Below, piece by piece: positions 1 through 5,191 of a DNA stretch of 40,896 nucleotides. Where the stretch lies: positions 1 to 40,896 of IMG/VR virus record IMGVR_UViG_3300020195_000062; one strand, 5' to 3'. Each line of letters starts with the position of its first letter. The stretch's first letter is position 1. The notes beneath the pieces were generated by a model. The model did not search any database, was not told where the DNA came from, and saw only the letters and a program-made list of their open reading frames with translations. The translations under genes were made by a program, and so were the position numbers. This stretch comes from a virus.

Positions 1-205
1 GAGAGGATATAATATTCTCTTTTGGAATTACAATTACTCTGCGAAACTCATCATCAACCAAATCGCCAGCTAATACTATTTTGGTTTTGTCCTCTCTAAT
101 AACAAACCCTACACTGGAAATAACAGCAACTTCAAACTCCTCATCTTTGTCACATTGAGTGATGAACATATTACTATCCCTCCAAGTTATTATTCTTGAT
201 TTCAT
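1..205 (-). CDS. hypothetical protein, partial (left edge cuts the 3' end)
   Basis: The N-terminal 68 codons of a small acidic protein (starts M-K-S-R-I-I-T-W-R-D), identical to the complete 70-aa copy at 38417-38629. The ATG at 205 directly follows the stop of the 97-aa gene at 207, so the pair is translated together. I recognise no domain. Alternating hydrophobic residues (E-V-A-V-I-S-S-V-G-F-V-I) suggest a small beta-rich fold. Confidence 0.7.
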   Translation of the reverse strand, partial: MKSRIITWRDSNMFITQCDKDEEFEVAVISSVGFVIREDKTKIVLAGDLVDDEFRRVIVIPKENIISS

Positions 206-206
206 C

Positions 207-500
207 TTATTCTTTAGGTAGGGAGGATCTGCCTCCTTTCTTTCCATTTTCACGACTAGATTTTGCTTTTTTTGTGGTTTTAATTGAACCCATTGATACT
301 GCTTTTCTATTTTTTTTACTGCAAATGTGCTTTACCCATTGATGATTTGGATAATGGCTATCGTGTGTGAAGTCAAATTCCAATTCCCCACTAGCACCAT
401 TACCAGCTTTAACTATTAAAGTTCCCTTAGTGCCGTCCTTATCGCATTTTTGGCAAGCGTGTGGTCCATAATAAACTAACTTCTCGTCTGTTTCTTTCAT
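207..500 (-). CDS. hypothetical protein with CxxC and His residues, basic tail (copy 1)
   Basis: 97 aa. The first half has C-Q-K-C, then H-D-S-H and H-I-C, a plausible single zinc site. The second half is Lys/Ser/Gly-rich (K-K-A-K-S-S-R-E-N-G-K-K-G-G-R) and may bind nucleic acid. An identical copy is at 38631-38924. It is preceded by a good sigma70-type promoter (542-570) and a leader of about 35 nt with no Shine-Dalgarno site. Function unknown. Confidence 0.7.
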   Translation of the reverse strand: MKETDEKLVYYGPHACQKCDKDGTKGTLIVKAGNGASGELEFDFTHDSHYPNHQWVKHICSKKNRKAVSMGSIKTTKKAKSSRENGKKGGRSSLPKE

Positions 501-541
501 AATTTTTAGGGTTTTTTAATAATAATGTTTTCCCTTAGTGT

Positions 542-570
542 ATTATATGCTAGCGTTAGGTTTATTGCAA
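542..570 (-). promoter_or_regulatory. sigma70-type promoter (TTGCAA-N17-TATAAT), copy 1
   Basis: On the minus strand, TTGCAA (565-570) is followed by a 17-bp spacer and a perfect TATAAT (542-547), pointing at the 97-aa gene starting at 500. It lies directly after the stop of the gene at 572. The duplicate copy is at 38966-38994. Confidence 0.6.
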
Positions 571-571
571 G

Positions 572-877
572 TTATATATCTTTAGGGTTAGTGTCTAGGG
601 ATGCGAGGAGTCTTTCACATAAATCATTTAGAGTTTCGTGCCGTTTTCCTTCTATTCTTATTTCAGGGCAAATTACTTTTCCCTCGCCATTTGTTATTCT
701 TTCAGTTTCAATTATAAATCTTTGTTCCCAAGTTTCACTTGCACGTCCACTAAATCTTTCAAAACCACCCTGCATAGTTATTTTGAATAGATTTTTATCG
801 CCACCATACCAACCCAGGTTATAGCCCCATGCAAGTAGTTTCTCAAATCCTACTAAATTATATGGTTCGTATTTCAT
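572..877 (-). CDS. hypothetical protein with shared SLDTNPKDI tail
   Basis: 101 aa, starting M-K-Y-E-P-Y-N-L-V. The body is unlike its neighbours (W-G-Y-N-L-G-W-Y-G-G-D-K), but the end, L-L-A-S-L-D-T-N-P-K-D-I, is the tail block also seen at the end of the 38996 gene. Its ATG overlaps the stop of the upstream gene (ATGA), so the two are probably coupled. Only the tail belongs to the modular family; the body is unrecognised. Confidence 0.65.
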   Translation of the reverse strand: MKYEPYNLVGFEKLLAWGYNLGWYGGDKNLFKITMQGGFERFSGRASETWEQRFIIETERITNGEGKVICPEIRIEGKRHETLNDLCERLLASLDTNPKDI

Positions 878-1431
878 ATATTTTTATCTGTTAATGGTTT
901 ATCTAGGGAGGCGAGGATGTCGTCTAGGGCTTGGTTTCTAAAATTATCTTCGCAAGGATATTCTTCGCTTAGCTTTCTTGCTTTATCTTCATCGGACCAA
1001 CGAACCCACTTACCACCTGTCGGGCTATCCCAAACAGAACAATGACAGGCATACTCAAACTCTTTTTCACCTTTTTTATATTCCACCTCAAGTTTGTTAT
1101 CTTGTATATCCATTTCACCCATAAAACACAGTGAACACATAAACGGAACGCTGGAATATCCACCCATTTCATTTGGTGTTGGGTTGTGTTGATATAATCT
1201 TGGCTCAGAAAACTCAATACCTCTTTTCATTCCTTCAAGAATACCCCTCACCCTCTTCCTATCTTCTGCTAGGGCTTGGTGGATTGATTCGGTAACAAAC
1301 TCCTTAAAACATTCTTCTTGGAAGTTTGATATAAAGCAAGGATATGATTGGTGTGTTTGTGGTGCAAAACTATCTTCAACTGCTATAAATGTCTCATCAA
1401 ATTCCTCTAATATTTTTTCTGTGTGGGTCAT
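874..1431 (-). CDS. modular accessory protein (head, middle and tail blocks)
   Basis: 185 aa with all three family blocks. The head is M-T-H-T-E-K-I-L-E-E-F-D-E, the middle (about residues 60-80) H-Q-A-L-A-E-D-R-K-R-V-R, and the tail L-A-S-L-D-K-P-L-T-D-K-N-I. Between middle and tail is a unique insert with C-S-L-C and C-H-C motifs, possibly metal-binding. The middle block shares a 34-nt identical stretch with the gene at 37817-38164, although the surrounding residues differ. The stop overlaps the next ATG. Function unknown; the blocks suggest shuffled domains. Confidence 0.75.
   Translation of the reverse strand: MTHTEKILEEFDETFIAVEDSFAPQTHQSYPCFISNFQEECFKEFVTESIHQALAEDRKRVRGILEGMKRGIEFSEPRLYQHNPTPNEMGGYSSVPFMCSLCFMGEMDIQDNKLEVEYKKGEKEFEYACHCSVWDSPTGGKWVRWSDEDKARKLSEEYPCEDNFRNQALDDILASLDKPLTDKNI
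875..917 (-). repeat. tail block of the modular array, example at 875-917
   Basis: Minus strand: CTCCCTAGA-AAACCATTAACAGAT-AAATAT-ATG. It encodes S-L-D-K-P-L-T-D-K-N-I and then the next ATG. Variants occur near 571-612, 35780-35818, 36478-36508, 37821-37860, 38164-38195 (partial), 38387-38430, 38995-39032, 39448-39475 (diverged) and 39740-39780. Confidence 0.8.
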
Positions 1432-1433
1432 AT

Positions 1434-1529
1434 CTATTCCTCTTGCGAGCTGTTAGTTAATAATCCCCCTATAAATGTCTTTGTTTCTTCTGACTCTTGT
1501 ATTCGTTTTATTGTTTCTTCGTGGGTCAT
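1434..1529 (-). CDS. very small hypothetical protein, head-block relative
   Basis: 31 aa, M-T-H-E-E-T-I-K-R-I-Q-E-S-E-E and onward. The first residues resemble the family head (M-T-H-T-E-K-I-L). It ends two bases before the ATG of the 874-1431 gene and starts one base after the stop of the gene at 1531. It could be a degenerate head block used as a coupling peptide. Support is its tight spacing and start sequence only. Confidence 0.4.
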   Translation of the reverse strand: MTHEETIKRIQESEETKTFIGGLLTNSSQEE

Positions 1530-1530
1530 A

Positions 1531-1773
1531 TTATTTAATTATTATATCGCATCTTTTTACACGACCATCCCACGCATTTCTAATTGGTATACCACCCTTA
1601 TCCCTGCAAATCTGAAACTCTATCGGCTCTGCATAAGTAGCAATTGGTAATTCTACCCAGTCAAAAGGGTCTGACATTATCCAGCCAATAAAACCAACCA
1701 AAGCATACGCAATAAAGATAAATGAGATAATCCCAATTATAGCTACTGATATCATTTTTATTACTTCTTTCAT
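1531..1773 (-). CDS. small membrane-anchored protein with paired cysteines
   Basis: 80 aa. Residues 7-33 form a hydrophobic segment (I-S-V-A-I-I-G-I-I-S-F-I-F-I-A) fit for one membrane helix. The C-terminal half reads Q-I-C-R-D-K-G-G-I-P-I ... D-G-R-V-K-R-C, a C-x-x-x-G-G-x-P-I ... C pattern I have met in small phage proteins of unknown role. The cysteines could form a disulfide outside the membrane. Confidence 0.65.
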   Translation of the reverse strand: MKEVIKMISVAIIGIISFIFIAYALVGFIGWIMSDPFDWVELPIATYAEPIEFQICRDKGGIPIRNAWDGRVKRCDIIIK

Positions 1774-1791
1774 GTCTATTTAGCTATTGGT

Positions 1792-2010
1792 TTATTCTAT
1801 TATTTTTCTTATTTCTCTGTACTTCTTCCCGTCTTCTACCAACTCAACATCTTCTTGTCTTATTTGATACATAAACTTTCTTTTGTCGTTATCCAAAACC
1901 GTCTTCATTATCTCGTGAGCCTTTATAAGAAAGTTCATTTGTTCTTTCTTCATTTTATATAATTCCTCCCTAAGTTCCCTTATTTCTTCCTTGTATTTTG
2001 AATTAAACAT
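1792..2010 (-). CDS. small coiled-coil protein
   Basis: 72 aa, highly charged: K-Y-K-E-E-I-R-E-L-R-E-E-L-Y-K-M-K-K-E-Q with leucines at heptad-like spacing, then a second charged stretch ending I-R-K-I-I-E. No catalytic motif. It sits in a run of small same-strand genes upstream of the ERF gene in coordinates but downstream in transcription. Function unknown. Confidence 0.65.
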   Translation of the reverse strand: MFNSKYKEEIRELREELYKMKKEQMNFLIKAHEIMKTVLDNDKRKFMYQIRQEDVELVEDGKKYREIRKIIE

Positions 2011-2012
2011 AT

Positions 2013-2231
2013 TTAGTTATTTAAATCTGCGTACTTTTTCACCAACTTCATGCAGTTATCGAGTGCTATGCTGTGAGTCTTTCCTTGTCCTACATACATT
2101 TCTCCCTCAAACTCGCACACGGCACGTTTGTTCTTGCTATTTTTTATAGGCACGATTGCCATAGTGAGTTTTATTCCTCTTTGTAATCTCCACCGCTTGT
2201 AGTTTCCGATTGTTACTTCTGGTTTTTTCAT
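2013..2231 (-). CDS. small basic hypothetical protein
   Basis: 72 aa from the ATG at 2231, chosen because it overlaps the upstream stop as ATGA; a longer in-frame start at 2339 would bury it in the neighbouring gene. The sequence (Y-K-R-W-R-L-Q-R-G-I-K ... G-Q-G-K-T-H-S-I-A-L-D-N-C) is basic and ends in a G-x-G-K-(T/S)-x-x-x-A pattern loosely like the second half of a double-stranded-RNA-binding fold. That likeness is weak. Confidence 0.6.
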   Translation of the reverse strand: MKKPEVTIGNYKRWRLQRGIKLTMAIVPIKNSKNKRAVCEFEGEMYVGQGKTHSIALDNCMKLVKKYADLNN

Positions 2232-2539
2232 GATAATTTTGCGTATATTCTTGTTTGTAATGCTTTCAATGCTCTTGCGTTTGCTTTTGAATACGCTTTG
2301 TAGAGTGTCATCTTTCCTCCGTCTTCTGTTACCTTCCACTTTCTGTCAATGTCTTTTTCTGTTTTCTTTTCTTCACTCTCTTTTTCTATGAGGTAAAAGA
2401 TTGCTTCGAGCTTTTCAAGTCGTGCTAGCTCTAGCGTTACGTCTATATCAAAGAAAGAGAGGTTGTCGTAATACTTTTCTGTCTGTTCCTTGCTAAAGGT
2501 GTCTTCTCGTATTTCTTTGTACAGGTCGAGTAGTTTCAT
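2228..2539 (-). CDS. hypothetical protein in recombination operon
   Basis: 103 aa, mostly helical in appearance and charged (L-A-R-L-E-K-L-E-A-I-F-Y-L-I-E-K-E-S-E-E), with a C-terminal Y-S-K-A-N-A-R-A-L-K-A-L-Q. It follows the 83-aa gene by six bases and overlaps the next by ATGA. Its place beside ERF and a conserved 83-aa phage protein suggests a DNA recombination role, but no motif proves it. Confidence 0.65.
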   Translation of the reverse strand: MKLLDLYKEIREDTFSKEQTEKYYDNLSFFDIDVTLELARLEKLEAIFYLIEKESEEKKTEKDIDRKWKVTEDGGKMTLYKAYSKANARALKALQTRIYAKLS

Positions 2540-2545
2540 AGGGTG

Positions 2546-2797
2546 TCAAGTTCTTTGAGTTGGAAAAGTTGGTTTGTCTGTATTCGGCTTCCAGTCATTC
2601 AACTCTAAATAAAGGACTCCCTTGTCTTTACTCTTTTTCAGATCTACATTCACCCATCCTTTTTCGTTCTTGTATTTCTTGAGAAACTCTATCGCACTGT
2701 CTACTTCAAAACTTAATCTACCTTTTATAAAATCAGGTGAGCCTTCTCTTGGTTTTTCAAATCTCATCCCTTCTGCGAATACTTTTTGTTTGTCCAT
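2546..2797 (-). CDS. conserved small phage protein beside ERF
   Basis: 83 aa: F-A-E-G-M-R-F-E-K-P-R-E-G-S-P-D-F-I-K-G, then W-V-N-V-D-L-K-K-S-K-D ... Y-L-E-L-N-D-W-K-P. This G-x-x-F-x-x-P-x-x-x-x-P-D-F-V-x-G / G-W-V-N-x-D pattern is one I remember from a phage family that sits next to recombination or single-strand-binding genes. Four bases separate it from the ERF stop. Likely early recombination module; biochemical role unknown. Confidence 0.7.
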   Translation of the reverse strand: MDKQKVFAEGMRFEKPREGSPDFIKGRLSFEVDSAIEFLKKYKNEKGWVNVDLKKSKDKGVLYLELNDWKPNTDKPTFPTQRT

Positions 2798-2800
2798 GGT

Positions 2801-3211
2801 TTAAAAACTGAGGTCATCATCTTGTAATGTTTTTCCACTTGCACTGTTCGCGTCATCGTCTGTTGCTTCCAAGGCGAGCATACTCTGTAAAGCGTACCTT
2901 CTGTAGTACGTTATGACAGACCCTGTTTCTTGGGCTGTTTTGCCCTCTGGTAGCACGCATGTCTCAACAATTGCATCTACACCGTCTGCATCCATAATCG
3001 ACGTTTTAAGGGCAATTCTGCCCGTTTCATGGGTGGTCAGGGATTGCATGAGGATAAGTCCGTGCTTATTTAAGATTGGTTTCACTTCTGCGAGTACTGC
3101 GTTGATGTCGAAGTACTTTGATTTGAAGAAGGGGTTTGTACTATCTCTTTTTATTGCTCCGGTTTCTTCTTGGCACAAAAGTAGTTTTTGTCGTAGTGAA
3201 TTAGTAGTCAT
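2801..3211 (-). CDS. erf: ERF-family single-strand annealing recombinase
   Basis: 136 aa. It shows ERF hallmarks: N-P-F-F-K-S-K-Y-F-D-I-N-A-V near residue 27, K-P-I-L-N-K-H-G-L-I-L, G-S-V-I-T-Y-Y-R-R-Y-A-L-Q-S-M-L near residue 100, and the acidic D-D-D-A-N end. ERF proteins anneal complementary strands and, in P22, circularise terminally redundant genomes after entry. The protein is short for the family, essentially just the annealing core. It overlaps the upstream 54-aa gene by 11 bases. ERF without an integrase fits a circularly permuted, headful-packaged genome. Confidence 0.85.
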   Translation of the reverse strand: MTTNSLRQKLLLCQEETGAIKRDSTNPFFKSKYFDINAVLAEVKPILNKHGLILMQSLTTHETGRIALKTSIMDADGVDAIVETCVLPEGKTAQETGSVITYYRRYALQSMLALEATDDDANSASGKTLQDDDLSF

Positions 3212-3365
3212 AGGTTGTGGTTAATATTTCTTCTAGTGTAATAACTCGTCTTGTAAACTCTGGGTCTGTTTGTAAGTCTGTGAAGTAATCTTCTTTTTCA
3301 CAGTATCTGGCGGTGCGAGCTTCCATCTGTCTGATGATTGATTTTTGATGTGCGGTGTATTGCAT
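3201..3365 (-). CDS. small hypothetical protein overlapping ERF start
   Basis: 54 aa, M-Q-Y-T-A-H-Q-K-S-I-I-R-Q-M-E-A-R ... ending T-T-T-Y-D-Y. It begins one base after the stop of the 61-aa gene and ends 11 bases inside the ERF gene in another frame, a spacing typical of a coupled operon. It is charged and probably helical. No family recognised. Being so short, it rests on its tight fit between neighbours. Confidence 0.55.
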   Translation of the reverse strand: MQYTAHQKSIIRQMEARTARYCEKEDYFTDLQTDPEFTRRVITLEEILTTTYDY

Positions 3366-3366
3366 A

Positions 3367-3552
3367 TTAGTCTTCTCTTACATCTTTGCCTTGTAATATA
3401 TCTCCGTCTTCTGAATCGTACTGAAAGCTATCTTCGATAAATGTTTTTATCATGAGAAGCATTGCATCGTCAGACATTGTGTCTGTGAGAGCGTATCTGC
3501 GAGCGACTACTGTTTCGTCTTTGTCGTTTACTGATTCTAGGAATATTTGCAT
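3367..3552 (-). CDS. small acidic hypothetical protein
   Basis: 61 aa: M-Q-I-F-L-E-S-V-N-D-K-D-E-T ... D-S-E-D-G-D-I-L-Q-G-K-D-V-R-E-D. Strongly acidic towards the end. The ATG follows the stop of the 26-aa membrane peptide by one base (TAATATG). No domain recognised. Acidic small early proteins in phages are often inhibitors or DNA mimics, but nothing here proves that. Confidence 0.55.
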   Translation of the reverse strand: MQIFLESVNDKDETVVARRYALTDTMSDDAMLLMIKTFIEDSFQYDSEDGDILQGKDVRED

Positions 3553-3553
3553 A

Positions 3554-3634
3554 TTAGTTTGTGATAGCCATTAAAAGAACAGTGAAGATATACATTGATG
3601 TGGTGATTGCGAGAACGTGTAGTGTTGTTTTCAT
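3554..3634 (-). CDS. 26-aa single-span membrane peptide
   Basis: Encodes M-K-T-T-L-H-V-L-A-I-T-T-S-M-Y-I-F-T-V-L-L-M-A-I-T-N, almost entirely one hydrophobic helix. The stop TAA and the next ATG are separated by one base, which supports translation. It lies immediately downstream of the structured element at 3649-3713 on the minus-strand transcript, so that element could be its leader. Confidence 0.4.
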   Translation of the reverse strand: MKTTLHVLAITTSMYIFTVLLMAITN

Positions 3635-3648
3635 AAAGTTGTGGCTAT

Positions 3649-3713
3649 CGCCTTCCCTCGCTTATCAGTAAGGGGAGGCGACAACCGATAAGCTGGTTGC
3701 TAATAAGTTGTCG
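3649..3713. ncRNA. structured element, possible kissing-hairpin RNA
   Basis: Complementary segments interlock here. Stem A pairs 3649-3657 (CGCCTTCCC) with 3672-3680 (GGGGAGGCG), and is continuous only with a U-G pair on plus-strand RNA. Stem B pairs 3682-3686 (CAACC) with 3695-3699 (GGTTG), or the longer 3679-3685 with 3707-3713. The loop of A contains GCTTATC (3660-3666) and the loop of B contains its exact complement GATAAGC (3687-3693). That is the layout of two kissing hairpins or a switch. The region holds no gene. Strand is unproven. Confidence 0.5.
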
Positions 3714-3798
3714 TGACGTACGGGTTACTCAGTCTGAACCAAGTAATCGCTTGTCTTTTTAGAGTATATACCCTGTTGAGAATGATGTCAATGTCATG

Positions 3799-3807
3799 TG
3801 TGGATAA
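3799..3807 (-). other. perfect DnaA-box-like site (TTATCCACA)
   Basis: TTATCCACA reads on the minus strand just downstream of the zinc-ribbon gene and beside the structured element. A near match (CTATCCACA) lies at 4441-4449. Two sites in the only long non-coding stretches make this the best candidate origin region, on thin evidence. Confidence 0.3.
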
Positions 3808-3809
3808 CT

Positions 3810-4004
3810 TTATTTCTTCTTCATAAAAAACTTTCCGTGCTTTTTACTTTTACAATAGATTAGCTTCCCGTCTAATGACTTATATATTTTATTACAACAA
3901 AAGGGACACTTATCAACTCGGAGAGCTTCCCATTGAGGAGGGAGTAAAGTCATTTCATATTTGATTGTGAATCGCTCAAGGTATTTTTGTATGTTTATTT
4001 CCAT
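3810..4004 (-). CDS. small zinc-ribbon protein
   Basis: 64 aa. After an N-terminal helix (M-E-I-N-I-Q-K-Y-L-E-R-F) comes K-C-P-F-C-C-N-K-I-Y, then Y-C-K-S-K-K-H-G-K-F, giving three to four metal ligands of a C-x-x-C ... C-x(5)-H type, and a basic tail (M-K-K-K). It is probably DNA- or RNA-binding. It stands alone between two structured non-coding stretches. A weak AAAGG lies 8 nt before the ATG, with a TACAAT -10 upstream. Confidence 0.6.
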   Translation of the reverse strand: MEINIQKYLERFTIKYEMTLLPPQWEALRVDKCPFCCNKIYKSLDGKLIYCKSKKHGKFFMKKK

Positions 4005-4250
4005 AAGTCTAACCTTTAAAGAACTATTGTATTGATACTAATTAGATTTATATAGTTTAAAACTTTATTACGAAAGATTGAGTTGTTACAGCCCCCCTAC
4101 CCCCACAGTCTTATACAAGAAAGTAAGTTATGTTTTATTTTAGCGAAGTGCTACAAACAAAACATCGGTAAGAGAGTTGTGGACTTCATTACGATGAGTC
4201 TCGGTGTCTGTTTTAGGCGACACGCCACAACGGTTACTGGTTTATATTAA

Positions 4251-4315
4251 AGTCGCTCCAGTTAAACCCCCCAGCGACTAAGAAACAAAAAAAACACACT
4301 ATTGGAGGAGCGATT
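4251..4315. promoter_or_regulatory. mutually exclusive stems, switch-like element
   Basis: AGTCGCT (4251-4257) can pair with AGCGACT (4273-4279), a perfect 7-bp stem. The overlapping TCGCTCC (4253-4259) can instead pair with GGAGCGA (4307-4313). The two pairings exclude each other. On plus-strand RNA the second hides a GGAGGAG sequence placed before an ATG at 4316. This alternative pairing is the layout of a switch or attenuator; no ligand class is recognised. Confidence 0.4.
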
Positions 4316-4333
4316 ATGTGCATTAAGTCACAT

Positions 4334-4347
4334 TGAGCTTTCGCTCA
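4334..4347 (-). ncRNA. hairpin with GAAA (GNRA) tetraloop on minus strand
   Basis: Read on the minus strand this is TGAGC-GAAA-GCTCA: a perfect 5-bp stem closed by a GNRA tetraloop, a very stable RNA motif. It lies about 55 bases downstream of the minus-strand promoter at 4403-4430, so it would be near the 5' end of that transcript. Confidence 0.45.
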
Positions 4348-4402
4348 CTCCCCCAAGACTGTGTTCTTTCCTAAATTATCTTAATGTAATTTAACCTCTG
4401 TA

Positions 4403-4430
4403 ATTATACCAACCCTGCAACGGCTTGCAA
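4403..4430 (-). promoter_or_regulatory. promoter TTGCAA-N16-TATAAT with TGG extension
   Basis: Minus strand: TTGCAA (4425-4430), a 16-bp spacer and TTGGTATAATTA, an exact copy of the recurrent extended -10 motif. It drives leftward transcription into the structured non-coding region and on to the zinc-ribbon gene, about 390 bases away. A leader this long contrasts with the leaderless genes elsewhere. Confidence 0.6.
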
Positions 4431-4485
4431 ATCACACACCTGTGGATAGCTTATTTGTATATTCAATTATCTTTGCGTCAATTAC

Positions 4486-4863
4486 TTAACTGGGAAAAGT
4501 TTGTCCATTTAAGATATTGAGGAGTTTTTCATATACTTCGTTGTAGTTTATTTTGAGTGTTCCAACCATCAATATTCCCTTTCTTTTTTCCAAACCAACA
4601 AACCACTTCATTCCTTTTATTTGGAGCACTCGTGAAGCCCAATAACTTTCGTTGTGGTGTAGTTTAAAATGACACCCATTGCATAGATTTATAAGATTTT
4701 CAAAATCGTATCGAAGTGCCAAACTCTTACTCTTATGAACGTGGTGATGTGCCACTTGAGTTCTGCCTCCACACAACAAACAGACAGGCTTGAATTTTAC
4801 TAAAATAGGACTCAGTAATTTGTCGCAGTCTTTTTGATTGTGTTGTCTCTTTACTTTTTTCAT
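4486..4863 (-). CDS. HNH-type nuclease, NinG-like
   Basis: 125 aa. The core reads C-L-L-C-G-G-R-T-Q-V-A-H-H-H-V-H-K-S ... F-E-N-L-I-N-L-C-N-G-C-H-F-K-L-H-H, with two C-x-x-C zinc pairs around an H-H active centre. This layout matches lambda NinG-type recombination nucleases and HNH proteins beside them. It follows the small gene at 4867 by three bases. Likely roles are branched-DNA processing with ERF, or homing; I favour the former because it lies near the recombination genes. Confidence 0.75.
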   Translation of the reverse strand: MKKVKRQHNQKDCDKLLSPILVKFKPVCLLCGGRTQVAHHHVHKSKSLALRYDFENLINLCNGCHFKLHHNESYWASRVLQIKGMKWFVGLEKRKGILMVGTLKINYNEVYEKLLNILNGQTFPS

Positions 4864-4866
4864 ACG

Positions 4867-5052
4867 CTAAAAACAAAGAATCTTTTGCACATGGTGATTC
4901 GTTTTTAATCGAAAGAAGTCTCCTGATGTCGTTCTCACATAGATTGCGTTGTTGCACTTCTCGACAGACGTTACTGTTGAACACTCTTTTGCGTGCAATA
5001 GAATCCAGTCTCCTTTTTTGATTTGTTTGTTATTGAGCCACTCCGTCTTCAT
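4867..5052 (-). CDS. small hypothetical protein, SH3-like barrel pattern
   Basis: 61 aa from ATG 5052. A TATTAT -10 ends exactly six bases before this ATG, so the message would be leaderless. A longer frame exists only through a TTG at 5094. The sequence K-K-G-D-W-I-L-L-H-A ... A-I-Y-V-R-T-T-S-G-D-F-F-R-L alternates like a small beta-barrel. No known family assigned. Confidence 0.6.
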   Translation of the reverse strand: MKTEWLNNKQIKKGDWILLHAKECSTVTSVEKCNNAIYVRTTSGDFFRLKTNHHVQKILCF

Positions 5053-5058
5053 CCCATA

Positions 5059-5064
5059 ATAATA
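5059..5064 (-). promoter_or_regulatory. leaderless promoter (TTG-TATTAT, 6 nt before ATG 5052)
   Basis: Minus strand TTGTATTAT followed by six bases and ATG. Transcription normally starts about seven bases after the -10, which is at the start codon itself. Confidence 0.45.
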
Positions 5065-5172
5065 CAACAAAAAAGCCCACACGACTGTGGACAATTTCTG
5101 TTAGGTTATGGTTGAACCGACTTGAGTGTTTGTTTTACAAAACTGTGTATAAGAAAATAGCAACGCATTTAT

Positions 5173-5178
5173 TATAAT
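5173..5178 (+). promoter_or_regulatory. -10 element for the cytosine methyltransferase
   Basis: TATAAT on the plus strand, 13 bases before ATG 5192 and 7 bases before an in-frame GTG at 5186. The RNA would have almost no leader. It is the only clear plus-strand promoter in the window. Confidence 0.5.
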
Positions 5179-5191
5179 ATATAATGTGCCT

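Larger units (their letters stand above)
1..601. repeat. 601-bp perfect direct repeat, copy 1
   Basis: Bases 1-601 match 38425-39025 base for base; the copies diverge at 602 versus 39026. The repeat holds most of a 70-aa gene, all of a 97-aa gene and a promoter. Its right end lies inside the codons for the shared S-L-D-T-N-P-K-D-I tail of two otherwise different genes. The left end is cut by the window edge, so the true length is unknown. It is not a simple terminal redundancy, because the second copy is followed by 1.9 kb of different sequence. Confidence 0.95.
4005..4485. other. 480-bp non-coding region with structured elements and C-tracts
   Basis: No convincing gene on either strand. The stretch holds three poly-C tracts (near 4091-4106, 4267-4272 and 4348-4354), unusual for this AT-rich sequence, several hairpins (GGCG-ACA-CGCC near 4217, 4251-4279, 4251-4315 and 4334-4347), a minus-strand promoter at 4403-4430 and a near-DnaA box at 4441. 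It could encode a regulatory RNA read leftward, a replication origin, or both. Confidence 0.5.

Noticed and set aside
4304-4333. SD-led mini-ORF (GGAGGAG, ATG 4316, six codons) on the plus strand
   Set aside because: Too short to support as a gene and inside the hairpin region; kept only as part of the switch idea.
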